From NCBI RefSeq assembly GCF_004341365.1, contig NZ_SLXH01000012.1, positions 1-64,000 on the forward strand: a stretch of DNA of 64,000 bases. Direction: 5' to 3'. Position numbers and translations under genes: made by a program. Source of the stretch: Simplicispira metamorpha. Lineage in GTDB: Bacteria; Pseudomonadota; Gammaproteobacteria; Burkholderiales; Burkholderiaceae_C. Below, one piece after another: positions 56,420 to 64,000 of this stretch (within the stretch, counting starts at the first letter, position 1; each line of letters opens with the position of its first letter). The notes beneath the pieces were generated by a model, which searched no databases, was not told where the DNA came from, and worked only from the letters and a program-made list of their open reading frames with translations.

Positions 56420-58117
56420 TCAGCGCACTTCCAGCAAGGCCAGCCGCTGCTGCGTGACATGGATGGCCGGGGCTGGCGGGGCCAGGTGCGTCGGGTGCTG
56501 CGCCTGCGTGGGTGCGCGGGCTGCGGCATGGGCTGGCTCCGGCGCCGCAGGGCTGGGCAGCACAAACTGGCTGATGAGCTGTGCCAGCTCCTGGGCCTGG
56601 TGCTTGAGGCTCTCGGAGGCCGCCGCCGACTCCTCCACCAGCGCCGAGTTCTGCTGCGTCATCTGGTCGAGCCGGGAGACAGCGCTGCTGATCTGGCCAA
56701 TGTCTTCGTTCTGCGCCTGCGTGGCGCTGGTGATTTCGGTCATGGTCTGGGCCGCTTCCCGGATGGCCGCCATGATGCGGGCCATGGTGTGGCCCGCATC
56801 GCTCACCAGGCTGGAGCCCGCCTGCACCTGCTCGACCGAGGTGCCAATCAGGCCCTTGATTTCTTGCGCCGCCTGCGCCGAGCGCGTGGCCAGCGAGCGC
56901 ACCTCGCTGGCCACCACGGCAAAGCCCCGGCCTTGCTCACCGGCGCGCGCGGCCTCTACGGCGGCATTCAGCGCCAGGATGTTGGTCTGGAAGGCAATGC
57001 TGTCGATCACTCCAATGATGTCCACGATCTTGGTCGAGGACTGGTGGATGCCCTGCATGGTGGCTTCCACCCGCGCCATCACGGCGCCGCCCTGGCCCGC
57101 CACCGTGGCGGCGGTGGCGGCCAGCGTTTCGGCGCGGCTGGCGGCAGCCGCCGACTGCGTGACCCGCAGGGTCAGCTGCTCCAGCGATGCGGCAGTCTCT
57201 TGCAGGCTGGAGGCCGTCTCCTCGGTGCGCGTGGACAGGTGGACGTTGCCGTTGGCGATCTCGGACGAGGCCGCGCGCACGTTTTGCGCCGAGGCACGCA
57301 CCTGCATCACCAGCTGCCGCAGGGCATCTTGCATCACCGCCAGCGAGTGCAGCATGCGCCCGGCCTCATCGCGCCCGTGGCCGGCAATGTCGTGGCGCAG
57401 ATCAAGCTGGGCCACCCGGTTGGCGGTGGCGCTGGCGGCGGCAATCGGCTGCGTGATGCTGCGGCGCAGCCACAGCGCCAGCAAGCTGCCCAGCACCAGA
57501 GCCAGCGTGGTAAAGGCCAGCAGCACCAGGCGCGCCCGGTCGCTCCACTGGGCGATGGCGCGGTCGCTGGCGTCGATGTCGCTGCGCTGCGATTGGCTCA
57601 GCGTGCCCAAACTCGACAGCAAGGCCCCGGAGGCGGGCAAAAAGCGCTCGGCATACACCTTGCGGATGCGCTCGGTGAAGTTGGACATGCTGGCCGCCAT
57701 CAGCTCGGCGCGCGCTGCGGTGAAGTCTTTTTCGGCGTTCTGCACTTGCAGCAGCAACTGCTGCTCCTGTGGGCTTTTCAGCAAGGCGGCCACCTGGGCC
57801 ATGAGCTGGCCGTAGGCTTTCTCGGTGCTGGCGATGTCGGCGCCCAGAATGTCGGCCACCTCGGGCTCGGAACTCAGGGCCACGGCCTTGTAGCGCTCGG
57901 CGTTGATGGCCTGGGCACGGTAGGCATCGGCGATCAGCCTTTCTGCGGCAATGCTGTGCTGCACCATGTGTGTGGTGGCCGTGTGGATGCGGCCCAGCGA
58001 CCAGATGCCGGTGGCCGAGCCGGTCAGGCCCAGCAAAAGCACCACAAAAAACGCAAACAGCAGGCGTCGGCCCAAAGTGTTGCGCGGCGAGGGGGTGGCG
58101 GTGTGTAAGGCGGGCAT
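56420..58117 (-). CDS. Methyl-accepting chemotaxis protein (four-helix-bundle sensor, HAMP)
   Basis: A 565-aa chemoreceptor. TM1 (about 17-40) and TM2 (about 193-215) bracket a periplasmic four-helix bundle typical of Tar/Tsr-like and 4HB_MCP sensors. HAMP follows ('[20 protein letters not shown]'), then the signalling domain with the tip '[20 protein letters not shown]' and a proline-rich C-terminal tail without an obvious CheR-docking pentapeptide. The ligand is unknown. It differs in architecture from the chemoreceptor at 25434-26981. Confidence 0.88.
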   Translation of the reverse strand: MPALHTATPSPRNTLGRRLLFAFFVVLLLGLTGSATGIWSLGRIHTATTHMVQHSIAAERLIADAYRAQAINAERYKAVALSSEPEVADILGADIASTEKAYGQLMAQVAALLKSPQEQQLLLQVQNAEKDFTAARAELMAASMSNFTERIRKVYAERFLPASGALLSSLGTLSQSQRSDIDASDRAIAQWSDRARLVLLAFTTLALVLGSLLALWLRRSITQPIAAASATANRVAQLDLRHDIAGHGRDEAGRMLHSLAVMQDALRQLVMQVRASAQNVRAASSEIANGNVHLSTRTEETASSLQETAASLEQLTLRVTQSAAAASRAETLAATAATVAGQGGAVMARVEATMQGIHQSSTKIVDIIGVIDSIAFQTNILALNAAVEAARAGEQGRGFAVVASEVRSLATRSAQAAQEIKGLIGTSVEQVQAGSSLVSDAGHTMARIMAAIREAAQTMTEITSATQAQNEDIGQISSAVSRLDQMTQQNSALVEESAAASESLKHQAQELAQLISQFVLPSPAAPEPAHAAARAPTQAQHPTHLAPPAPAIHVTQQRLALLEVR

Positions 58118-58236
58118 GGGGCGAGGGGGAGCTGGGTGGTGCCCGACAAGGGCAAGGGCGCTGATGTGCCCACTATGGCGCCCCCCCGTGACGCTTTTTT
58201 GTCAAGGCCCCAGAGCGCACAGGGCCGCGCCCGCCC

Positions 58237-58785
58237 TCAGTAGCTGCGCCCGCCCTTGAACATGGCGTGCTGGCGCCGCTGCAAGGTGGCCGATTCGCCC
58301 AGCCGCGCCATGGCCGCGCCCGCGTGCGCGTGGGTGATGGCCATGCCCAGGGCGTCGGCGGCATCGGTGCCGGGCAGGCCGGGCAGTTGCAGCAGGCGGC
58401 GCACCATCTCCTGCACCTGGCTTTTGGCGGCGCGGCCATGGCCGACCACGGCTTTTTTCATTTGCAGCGCGGTGTATTCGGCCACCGGCAGGCCGCTGGC
58501 CACCAGCGCCGTAATGGCCGCGCCGCGCGCCTGCCCCAGCAGCAGCGTGGACTGCGGGTTGACGTTGACGAAGACGATCTCCACCGTGGCCACATCGGGC
58601 TGGTAGCGCGCAGCCACCTCGCTGATGCCGTCAAACAGCACCTTCAGGCGCCCGGGCAAATCGCCCAGCGCCAGCTGCGTGGTGCGGATGGTGCCGCTGG
58701 CCACGTAGCTCAGGGCGTGCCCTTGCACGTCGATCACGCCAAAGCCGGTGGTTTGCAGGCCGGGGTCTATGCCAAGGATTCGCAT
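58237..58785 (-). CDS. ruvC: Holliday junction resolvase RuvC
   Basis: Cuts Holliday junctions in recombination and replication repair with RuvAB. The protein is 182 aa. Acidic active-site residues are in '[15 protein letters not shown]', '[15 protein letters not shown]' and '[15 protein letters not shown]'. The ATG at 58785 abuts the dispersed repeat, which fills the whole gap to mtgA. No ruvA or ruvB lies in the window. Confidence 0.95.
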   Translation of the reverse strand: MRILGIDPGLQTTGFGVIDVQGHALSYVASGTIRTTQLALGDLPGRLKVLFDGISEVAARYQPDVATVEIVFVNVNPQSTLLLGQARGAAITALVASGLPVAEYTALQMKKAVVGHGRAAKSQVQEMVRRLLQLPGLPGTDAADALGMAITHAHAGAAMARLGESATLQRRQHAMFKGGRSY

Positions 58786-58834
58786 GCTATTAAAAATGGA
58801 GCTATAGGCGCCCTTTTGGCGGGCGTTACAGCGG
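58786..58834 (+). repeat. Dispersed palindromic repeat, copy filling the mtgA-ruvC gap
   Basis: Plus orientation: gctattaaaaatggagctat, aggcgcccttttggcgggcg hairpin, ttacagcgg. It runs from the base next to the ruvC start codon to three bases before the mtgA stop, so the whole spacer is repeat. Confidence 0.8.
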
Positions 58835-58836
58835 TT

Positions 58837-59604
58837 TCAGGGCAAACTCGCACTGCCCATGCGCCGCAGGATGGTGCGGGCGCGGCCCAGCAGGTAGGCG
58901 GACTGGGGCAATTTCTCGAAGCGCTTGGGCGCGGGCAGCATCACCGCCAGGCGCGCCGCTTCGGCGGCAGACAGGCGGGCAGCGCTTTTGCCAAAGTAGT
59001 GCTGGGCGGTGGCTTCGGCGCCGAACACGCCGTCGCCCCACTCTACGTTGTTGAGGTAAATCTCCAGGATGCGCTGCTTGCTCAAGAGCTGCTCCAGCGC
59101 CAGCGTCAGCACAAACTCCTGGCCTTTGCGCAGCAGGGTGCGCTCGCCCGAGAGCAGCAGGTTTTTGGCCAGCTGCTGGGTGATGGTGGAGCCGCCCACC
59201 ACTTTGGGCGCGCGCGCTGGCGCTGGCGGTGCTGCGGCGGCCTTGGCGCGCTGGGCGGGGGGCAGGGCGGCTTCTTTTTGTGCGGCCAGGGCTTCGGCGC
59301 GGGCGTTTTTCTCCCAGGCTTTTTCGATGGCGTTCCACTCCACGCCGTCGTGGTTGACGAAGCCATCGTCCTCCGAGGCGATCACGGCGCGCTTGAGGTG
59401 GTCAGAGATTTGCGCGTAGGGCACCCACTGCTGGCGCCAGTGCAGCCGGCCGCTGTCCGCCAGCTGCGCCCAGGCTTCGGAGCGCTGGAAGGTGGTGGAG
59501 GTGGGGTTGATCCAGGCCATGGCGGCAATGCGCGCCACAAAAAACAGTTGCAGCGCCAGCGTGGCACAGGCCACCAGCGCCAGCCAACGCAGCAGGGCTT
59601 GCAT
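58837..59604 (-). CDS. mtgA: Monofunctional peptidoglycan transglycosylase MtgA
   Basis: Polymerises glycan chains from lipid II. The protein is 255 aa. The N-terminal TM is at about 5-27. A GT51 domain follows with catalytic Glu in 'VIASEDDGFVNHDGV' and the signature 'GGSTITQQLAKNLLL', then 'EQLLSKQRILEIYLNNVEWG' and 'YFGKSAARLSAAEAARLAV'. Between them an Ala/Pro/Lys-rich insertion of about 30 residues ('AALPPAQRAKAAAAPPAP') is not seen in E. coli MtgA. aroE lies just upstream in the same direction. Confidence 0.93.
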   Translation of the reverse strand: MQALLRWLALVACATLALQLFFVARIAAMAWINPTSTTFQRSEAWAQLADSGRLHWRQQWVPYAQISDHLKRAVIASEDDGFVNHDGVEWNAIEKAWEKNARAEALAAQKEAALPPAQRAKAAAAPPAPARAPKVVGGSTITQQLAKNLLLSGERTLLRKGQEFVLTLALEQLLSKQRILEIYLNNVEWGDGVFGAEATAQHYFGKSAARLSAAEAARLAVMLPAPKRFEKLPQSAYLLGRARTILRRMGSASLP

Positions 59605-59621
59605 GGGCGCGGGCAGGGCGA

Positions 59622-60518
59622 TCAGGGGGCGGCGCTGGCTGGGGCCGCCGCAGCGGGCGGCGCCGCCATCAGCGCGCGCAGTTCGGCCAGCACGGGCGCG
59701 CCGGGCGGGTGCACGCCGCGCCAGATGGCAAAGGCCTCGGCGGCCTGCTCTACCAGCATGCCCAGGCCGTCGCGGGCGTGGGCGCCGTGGGCGCTGGCCC
59801 AGTCCAGAAAGCCCTGGGCGGCTGCGCCGTACATCATGTCGTAGGCCAGGCTGCCGGGGCGCAGCACGCTGGCGGGCACGGGCACGGCATCGCCTGCCAG
59901 GCTGCTGGCGCTGGCGTTGATGACGAGGTCAAAGCGGTGGTTTGGAGCCAAATCGGCCTCCAGCCCTTGCGTAGCAAGCGCAAGCAGCTCTGTTTTTTGT
60001 AGCGCGGCCAGGGCGGCGTGGGCCTGCACCAGCGCCTGCGCCCGCGCCAGCGTGCGGTTGGCCACCACGATGCGGCGCGGCCCCGCTTGCAGCAGCGGCC
60101 CCAGCGCCCCGGCGGCAGCGCCGCCCGCGCCGATCAGCAGCACATCGCGCCCGGCCAGCTCGATACCGGCGTTGCGCGTCAGGTCGGCCACCAGGCCCAG
60201 TCCGTCGGTGTTGTCGGCCACGATGGCGCCGTCGGCCAGGGTGAGCGTGTTGGCTGCGCCCGCCAGCAGCACCCGCTCGCTGCGGTGCGTGGCGATGTGC
60301 GCGGCGTCCAGCTTGAAGGGCACGGTGACGTTGCAGCCGCGCCCGCCCGTGGCCGCAAAGTGGTGCAGCGCGTCGGCAAAGCCGCCCAGCGGCACCAGGC
60401 GGCGCTCGTAGCACAGGCGCTCGCCGGTCAGCTCGGCAAAACGGGCGTGTATCCAGGGCGAGCGGCTGTGCTCCACCGGGTTGCCCATGACGCAGTACAG
60501 ATCGACGCCGGTGTTCAT
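59622..60518 (-). CDS. aroE: Shikimate dehydrogenase
   Basis: Reduces 3-dehydroshikimate to shikimate with NADPH. The protein is 298 aa, about 25 longer than E. coli (272). It opens 'YCVMGNPVEHSRSPWIHARF'. The catalytic Lys and Asp are in 'NVTVPFKLDAAHIA' and 'NTDGLGLVADL'. The NADP loop is 'LIGAGGAAAGALGPLL', and the cofactor-selecting Arg is in 'ANRTLARAQAL'. Residues encoded by 59947-60005 ('ALQKTELLALATQGLEADLA') come from a repeat copy. The stop of the TonB gene overlaps the start (60515-60518). Confidence 0.94.
   Translation of the reverse strand: MNTGVDLYCVMGNPVEHSRSPWIHARFAELTGERLCYERRLVPLGGFADALHHFAATGGRGCNVTVPFKLDAAHIATHRSERVLLAGAANTLTLADGAIVADNTDGLGLVADLTRNAGIELAGRDVLLIGAGGAAAGALGPLLQAGPRRIVVANRTLARAQALVQAHAALAALQKTELLALATQGLEADLAPNHRFDLVINASASSLAGDAVPVPASVLRPGSLAYDMMYGAAAQGFLDWASAHGAHARDGLGMLVEQAAEAFAIWRGVHPPGAPVLAELRALMAAPPAAAAPASAAP
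59947..60005 (-). repeat. Dispersed palindromic repeat, full copy inside aroE
   Basis: Minus orientation: gccaaatcggcctccagccc, ttgcgtagcaagcgcaagca, gctctgttttttgtagcgc. It is in frame and gives ALQKTELLALATQGLEA, almost the peptide encoded by the copy in the Nudix-MBL gene. Confidence 0.85.
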
Positions 60519-61375
60519 TGGACGCTGGTCTCCAGGGTTTGGTCGCGCGTGAACTTGAAGCGCGACACCACGGCAATCTGGTCGGCCTTGGCGCGCATGG
60601 CCGGGCCAAAGGCGCCAAACGGCCCGGCGGCCTGGGCGATGGCCTCGGCGCGGTTGTCCAGCAGGCGGTTGCCCGAGCCCTGCACGATCTCGGTGGCCAG
60701 CACGCGCCCATCGTGGTTGACGGTGACGATCATGGTCAGCTCGCCATATATCTTCTTGCCACCTTGCTCGGGGAAGTTCTCGGTGCCTTTGTCCTCGACC
60801 TTGCGGCGCATGGCGTCGTAATAGACGGCATAGACCTCATCGCGCGTGGCCGGGCTGATGTAGCGCTTCTTGGGCCGGGCGTTTTCGTCGTTGATGCGTT
60901 TTTCGATTTCGGCCAGCAGCTTGATGAGCTGGCGGCGCTTTTCTTCCTGCGCACTTTGGTCGGCACTCTGGCTGGGTTTGCGCTGCTCGGGTGCGGGCAG
61001 GGCGGCTATTTGTCGGCGCAACTGGGCCAGCAGCTGCATCTGCTGCGCTTGCAGGGCGTCCATCTTGCGCTGGGCTTCTTCGTAGTCGTCGCCCACCTTG
61101 GTCAGGGCCGAATAGGGCAAGGGGCTGGTGGCCCGGCCCTGGGCCGCATCGCCGCCGCCCGCCAGCGCATGCTGGGCAATGGCCTGGGCCTTGTCGGGGC
61201 GCTCGGGGGTCTGGGCGTTGACCAGGATGACCTCCAGCGGCGTGTCTTGGAACACGCGCTGGAAACCCTCGGGGTTCACAAAGCGCACGGTCAGCACCAC
61301 GGCGTGCAGTGCCACGGAAACAGCCAGCGCCCATTGCAGGGCGCTGAACGAGCGGAGGAAGGCGGGGAGTTTCAC
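60515..61375 (-). CDS. TonB-like energy transducer / cell-envelope protein
   Basis: A 286-aa protein. A short cytosolic end precedes one TM helix (about 13-33, 'ALQWALAVSVALHAVVLTV'). A long periplasmic region with coiled-coil stretches follows ('EEAQRKMDALQAQQMQLLAQLRR', 'EEKRRQLIKLLAEIEKRI'), then a TonB C-terminal fold ('KIYGELTMIVTVNHDGRVLATEI' and 'DQIAVVSRFKF'). No exbBD is nearby, so it could be a TonB/TolA-type periplasm-spanning protein with another task. The start of the RNB gene's stop overlap (ATGA at 61372) couples them. Confidence 0.82.
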   Translation of the reverse strand: MKLPAFLRSFSALQWALAVSVALHAVVLTVRFVNPEGFQRVFQDTPLEVILVNAQTPERPDKAQAIAQHALAGGGDAAQGRATSPLPYSALTKVGDDYEEAQRKMDALQAQQMQLLAQLRRQIAALPAPEQRKPSQSADQSAQEEKRRQLIKLLAEIEKRINDENARPKKRYISPATRDEVYAVYYDAMRRKVEDKGTENFPEQGGKKIYGELTMIVTVNHDGRVLATEIVQGSGNRLLDNRAEAIAQAAGPFGAFGPAMRAKADQIAVVSRFKFTRDQTLETSVQ

Positions 61376-63549
61376 GGGGCCAGATTATCGGCGCTGGCCG
61401 CACCGGGGGCGGCGTTTTCTGCGCCCGCATCGCTCACATCCACCGCAATGGCGATGGGGCCGGCCACGGCCTCGTCGTCCTCGGCGTCATCGACCGGGCC
61501 GTCGTCGCTGGCATCTTGCGGGTCGTCCAGGCGCTCGATGAGCGTGCCGTGCAAGTCCAGCGTGATGTCATCGACCTCGCCCAGCTTGACGCGCAACCGT
61601 GCGCCGCGCGGCAGGTTTTGCGCGCCCAGCACCGGGAACACCAGCGGCAGCGTGTCGGCGCGCACCAGAAAGCTGCCGCCGGGGCCTTCTTTGAACACCG
61701 TGGCTTCGAGTTCGGTGATGCCGTTTTGCGCCAGGTATTGCAGCGTCCAGAAGCGCTCCATGCCCGCCTGGTAGCCGTTGTAGGCGCTGTAGGCGGCGTC
61801 AAAGCTGCTGATGATGGAGAACAGCTCGGCGTCTTTGGGTTTGAAAGGCGCGGCCAGCGCGGCGGTTTTACCGTGGCGGGCGCAGGCAATGATTTGCCAC
61901 TGGTTGACCAGATCGACGTAACGGCGCAGCGGCGAGGTGGCCCAGGCGTAGCTTTTGACGCCAATGCCCGCGTGCGGCAGCGCCTTGGTGCCCATGCGCA
62001 CCTTCACGCCCGGTGCCATGCTGGCCTGGCTGCGGTAGATGCCGGGCACGCCCAGCTCGGCCATCCAGTTGCCCCAGGTGCTGTTGGCCACGATGGCCGC
62101 CTCGGCCACGATCAAGTCCAGTGGCGCGCCGCGCTGGCGCGTGGTGATCTGCACGGTCTCGGTGCCGTTGGGCTCGGCTTTGTGGTTGCGGGGCGTGTTG
62201 GCCCCCACGCTTGCCACTTCGTTGGCGGCGCTGCCCCCCAAGGGGGCGTTCGCGCCTTCGGGCGGCCGGGCGGCGCTTAGGCGGAAGTTGTAGTCAGGCC
62301 GGTTGAAGTTCTCGGGTTTGCCGCGCACCACCTCGCGCTGGGCTTTCAGGCTTTGGGCCAGGCGGTACAAAAATGATAGCTGCTCACGCAAGTCCAGCAA
62401 GTCTTGGGGCGTGTTTTCGGTCTGAATCGACGGGTCGGCCAGCCAGGCTTCGGTGACGATGTGGTCGAGCTGGTCGTGGCGCAGGTTCACGCTGACGGGC
62501 ACGCGCTCCAGGCGCGTTTCGGTGGCGGTGATGGCCAGCGTGGCCTCGTCAATCGTCACGTACAGCGACACCGCCGGGTTGGCGCGGCCTGCGTCCAGGG
62601 TGTAGATCTGCACCACTTCGTCGGGCAGCATGGTGATTTTGTAGCCCGGCATGTACACGGTGGACAGCCGGTTGCGGCCCAGCTGGTCCAGCGGCGTGCC
62701 GGGCACGATGGCCAGGCCCGGCGCGGCAATGTGGATGCCCAGCGTGACGGTGCCCGTGCCCAGGCCCTGCACCGACAGTGCATCGTCGATTTCGGTGGTC
62801 TGCGAGTCGTCGATGGAGTAGGCCTGCACGTTGGCCAGCGGCAAATCGGCGGGCGGCTGGGGCGCTTGCAGTGCCGGAAAACCCGTGCCCTTGGGAAAGT
62901 TGTCGAACAAGAAGCGCTGCCAGTGGAACTGGTAGCTCGAATCAATGGCGCCGGCTTGCTGCAGCAGGTGCAGTGGCGCCAGGTGCGTGGCACGGCTGGC
63001 CTCGACCACGGCCTTGTACTCGGGCGCGTTCTTGTCGGGGCGGAACAGGATTTTGTAGAGCTGATCGCGGATGGGCGCCGGGCATTGGCCCTGGCCCAGT
63101 TGCTGCGCCCAGTCGGCAATCTGTTGCAGCACGGCCTTCTTTTTCTCGATGGCGGCCAGGGCTTGTTGCAGGATTTCTGCGGGGGCTTTTTTGAAGCGGC
63201 CTTTGCCTGCGCGGCGGAAGTAGTGCGGCGCCTCGTAGAGTGCAAACAGCGCGCCCGCTTGCTGGGCCAGCGTGGCGTTGTCCGAGAAGTAATCGCGCGC
63301 CAGGTCGGCAAAGCCGAATTCTTCTTCGCTGGCAAATTCCCAGGCCAGCTCCAGCTCGATGGTTTGTGCCACGGCCTGGGCCTGGGCCATCAGCTCGGCG
63401 GGAGCGGGCTTGTCAAATTTCAGCAGGATGTGGGCGGCTTTGACCTTGACCCGCTTGCCCGAGTCAAGCTCGATCTGGGCGGAGGTGTCGGCCTCGGAGA
63501 GGATGCGGCCGGCCAGGAATTTGCCGGATTCTTCAAACAGTGCGTGCAT
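61372..63549 (-). CDS. RNB-domain ribonuclease (RNase II/R family)
   Basis: A 725-aa exoribonuclease-like protein. The RNB catalytic domain has its metal aspartates in 'SIDDSQTTEIDDALSV' and the family segments 'IHIAAPGLAIVPGTPLDQL', 'TVYMPGYKITMLPDEVV' and 'ATSPLRRYVDLVNQWQI'. The C-terminal tail is acidic. Between these, residues encoded around 62228-62267 ('ARPPEGANAPLGGSAAN') form a low-complexity insertion made of a second repeat family, and 62366-62392 is a fragment of the main repeat. The ATG at 63549 has GGGAGA upstream. The substrate is probably mRNA or tRNA 3' ends. Confidence 0.85.
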   Translation of the reverse strand: MHALFEESGKFLAGRILSEADTSAQIELDSGKRVKVKAAHILLKFDKPAPAELMAQAQAVAQTIELELAWEFASEEEFGFADLARDYFSDNATLAQQAGALFALYEAPHYFRRAGKGRFKKAPAEILQQALAAIEKKKAVLQQIADWAQQLGQGQCPAPIRDQLYKILFRPDKNAPEYKAVVEASRATHLAPLHLLQQAGAIDSSYQFHWQRFLFDNFPKGTGFPALQAPQPPADLPLANVQAYSIDDSQTTEIDDALSVQGLGTGTVTLGIHIAAPGLAIVPGTPLDQLGRNRLSTVYMPGYKITMLPDEVVQIYTLDAGRANPAVSLYVTIDEATLAITATETRLERVPVSVNLRHDQLDHIVTEAWLADPSIQTENTPQDLLDLREQLSFLYRLAQSLKAQREVVRGKPENFNRPDYNFRLSAARPPEGANAPLGGSAANEVASVGANTPRNHKAEPNGTETVQITTRQRGAPLDLIVAEAAIVANSTWGNWMAELGVPGIYRSQASMAPGVKVRMGTKALPHAGIGVKSYAWATSPLRRYVDLVNQWQIIACARHGKTAALAAPFKPKDAELFSIISSFDAAYSAYNGYQAGMERFWTLQYLAQNGITELEATVFKEGPGGSFLVRADTLPLVFPVLGAQNLPRGARLRVKLGEVDDITLDLHGTLIERLDDPQDASDDGPVDDAEDDEAVAGPIAIAVDVSDAGAENAAPGAASADNLAP
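62228..62267 (-). repeat. Second repeat family: GC-rich palindromic unit inside RNB gene
   Basis: ccccccaaggggg followed by cgttcgcgcc and ttcgggcggcc, the reverse orientation of the unit at 12930-12970. It is in frame and encodes a low-complexity insertion. Confidence 0.5.
62366..62392 (+). repeat. Dispersed palindromic repeat, fragment inside RNB gene
   Basis: tacaaaaatgatagctgctc followed by acgcaag; only the core and one flank are kept. It encodes part of 'LREQLSFLY'. Confidence 0.5.
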
Positions 63550-63603
63550 GGGGTGGCATTCTCCCATGGGCGCGCGGGGGCGCTGGCTGCCGCGCGCGGG
63601 CGT

Positions 63604-64000
63604 TCAGGCCAGGTGCAAAAACTGCAACACGCGCGGCAGGTGGTCGGCAAAGTCGCTCAGGGCGTGGTCGCTGCCTTCCAGCAGGTGCAGCTGCGCCTGG
63701 GGGTAGCGGGCCGCCATTTCGCGCCAGTCCAGCAGCTCATCGCCCTGGGCCACGATGGCCAGTTGCGCGGCAGCGGCGCCTTGCGCGCTCACGTCCAGGG
63801 CGCGCAGCTCGTCGATAAAGGCGGGGTCGAAGTAAAAGTGCTCGGCGGGATCGTGCCAGGCGGTCTGGTTGCCGATGTGGCGTGCCAGGTCGCGCGCCGG
63901 GTTCACGGCGGGGTTGAGCACCACCAGCGGGCAGCGCATCTGCTGCGCCACCCAGCTGGCATAAAACCCGCCCAGCGAGGAGCCGACCACCGCCATGCGC
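63604..64000 (-). CDS. YqiA/YcfP-type alpha/beta-hydrolase, 5' end beyond window
   Basis: At least 132 residues are visible; the start lies past the window edge. The nucleophile elbow is 'GSSLGGFYA', with 'VLNPAVNPARDL' and a likely acid/base pair in 'AQGDELLDWRE' and 'EGSDHALSDF'. These small esterases are usually about 190-200 aa, so roughly 60 N-terminal residues are missing. It follows the RNB gene region in the same direction with a 54-base gap. Confidence 0.8.
   Translation of the reverse strand, partial: RMAVVGSSLGGFYASWVAQQMRCPLVVLNPAVNPARDLARHIGNQTAWHDPAEHFYFDPAFIDELRALDVSAQGAAAAQLAIVAQGDELLDWREMAARYPQAQLHLLEGSDHALSDFADHLPRVLQFLHLA

Overview
The window is a 64-kb, GC-rich, gene-dense piece of a betaproteobacterial chromosome. 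Gene content and order (hslVU next to a complete dcw cell-division cluster, a DUF484 gene after dapF, ruvC-mtgA-aroE-tonB-RNB gene), together with MurE's DNPR motif for meso-DAP wall chemistry, point to Burkholderiales, most likely Comamonadaceae near Acidovorax or Simplicispira. No rRNA, tRNA, CRISPR array or prophage was seen. The only transposon is one small IS200/IS605-type element.

Layout. 0.3-6.4 kb: Sel1 protein, DUF4197, YchJ, dihydroorotase, an NYN-LOTUS RNA-binding protein, DUF3025 and HtpX. 6.4-14.7 kb, mostly minus strand: FAD-dependent dehydrogenase, cysteine synthase, methyltransferase, HD-GYP protein, RNase P RNA (plus strand), a degenerate pseudouridine synthase and a Nudix/metallo-beta-lactamase fusion. 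14.7-15.9 kb: the TnpB-only IS. 16.0-17.6 kb: dapF-DUF484. 17.6-27.0 kb: a signalling island. It holds five overlapping minus-strand genes (receiver, HD-GYP phosphodiesterase, periplasmic binding protein, two membrane histidine kinases), two plus-strand regulators (HTH-receiver, receiver-HPt) and a chemoreceptor. 27.5-32.1 kb: a DUF2799 lipoprotein, a CobW/Zng1-type metal GTPase, a DksA with a degenerate zinc site and a STAS-like protein. 32.1-34.2 kb: hslVU. 34.3-52.4 kb: rsmH-ftsL-ftsI-murE-murF-mraY-murD-ftsW-murG-murC-ddl-ftsQ-ftsA-ftsZ-lpxC, with mraZ absent from its usual place. 52.4-54.8 kb: a 58-aa membrane protein, then a TPP riboswitch and thiC. 55-64 kb, minus strand: an MFS transporter, a chemoreceptor, ruvC, mtgA, aroE, tonB, an RNB-domain ribonuclease and a truncated esterase.

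How it works together: 28-48 kb runs from stress and quality control (DksA, HslVU) into peptidoglycan synthesis and septation, with almost every stop codon overlapping the next start. The signalling island looks like one sensory circuit, combining periplasmic ligand binding, phosphotransfer, cyclic-di-GMP turnover and chemotaxis.

The most unusual signal is a dispersed palindromic repeat of about 50-65 bp, with 17 recognisable full or partial copies. It lies between genes and also inside open, conserved genes (dapF, murE, murD, murG, murC/ddl, aroE, the Nudix-MBL gene, an RNB gene, DUF3025), where it encodes related peptides in unrelated proteins. This resembles the ORF-invading palindromic elements known from Rickettsia.
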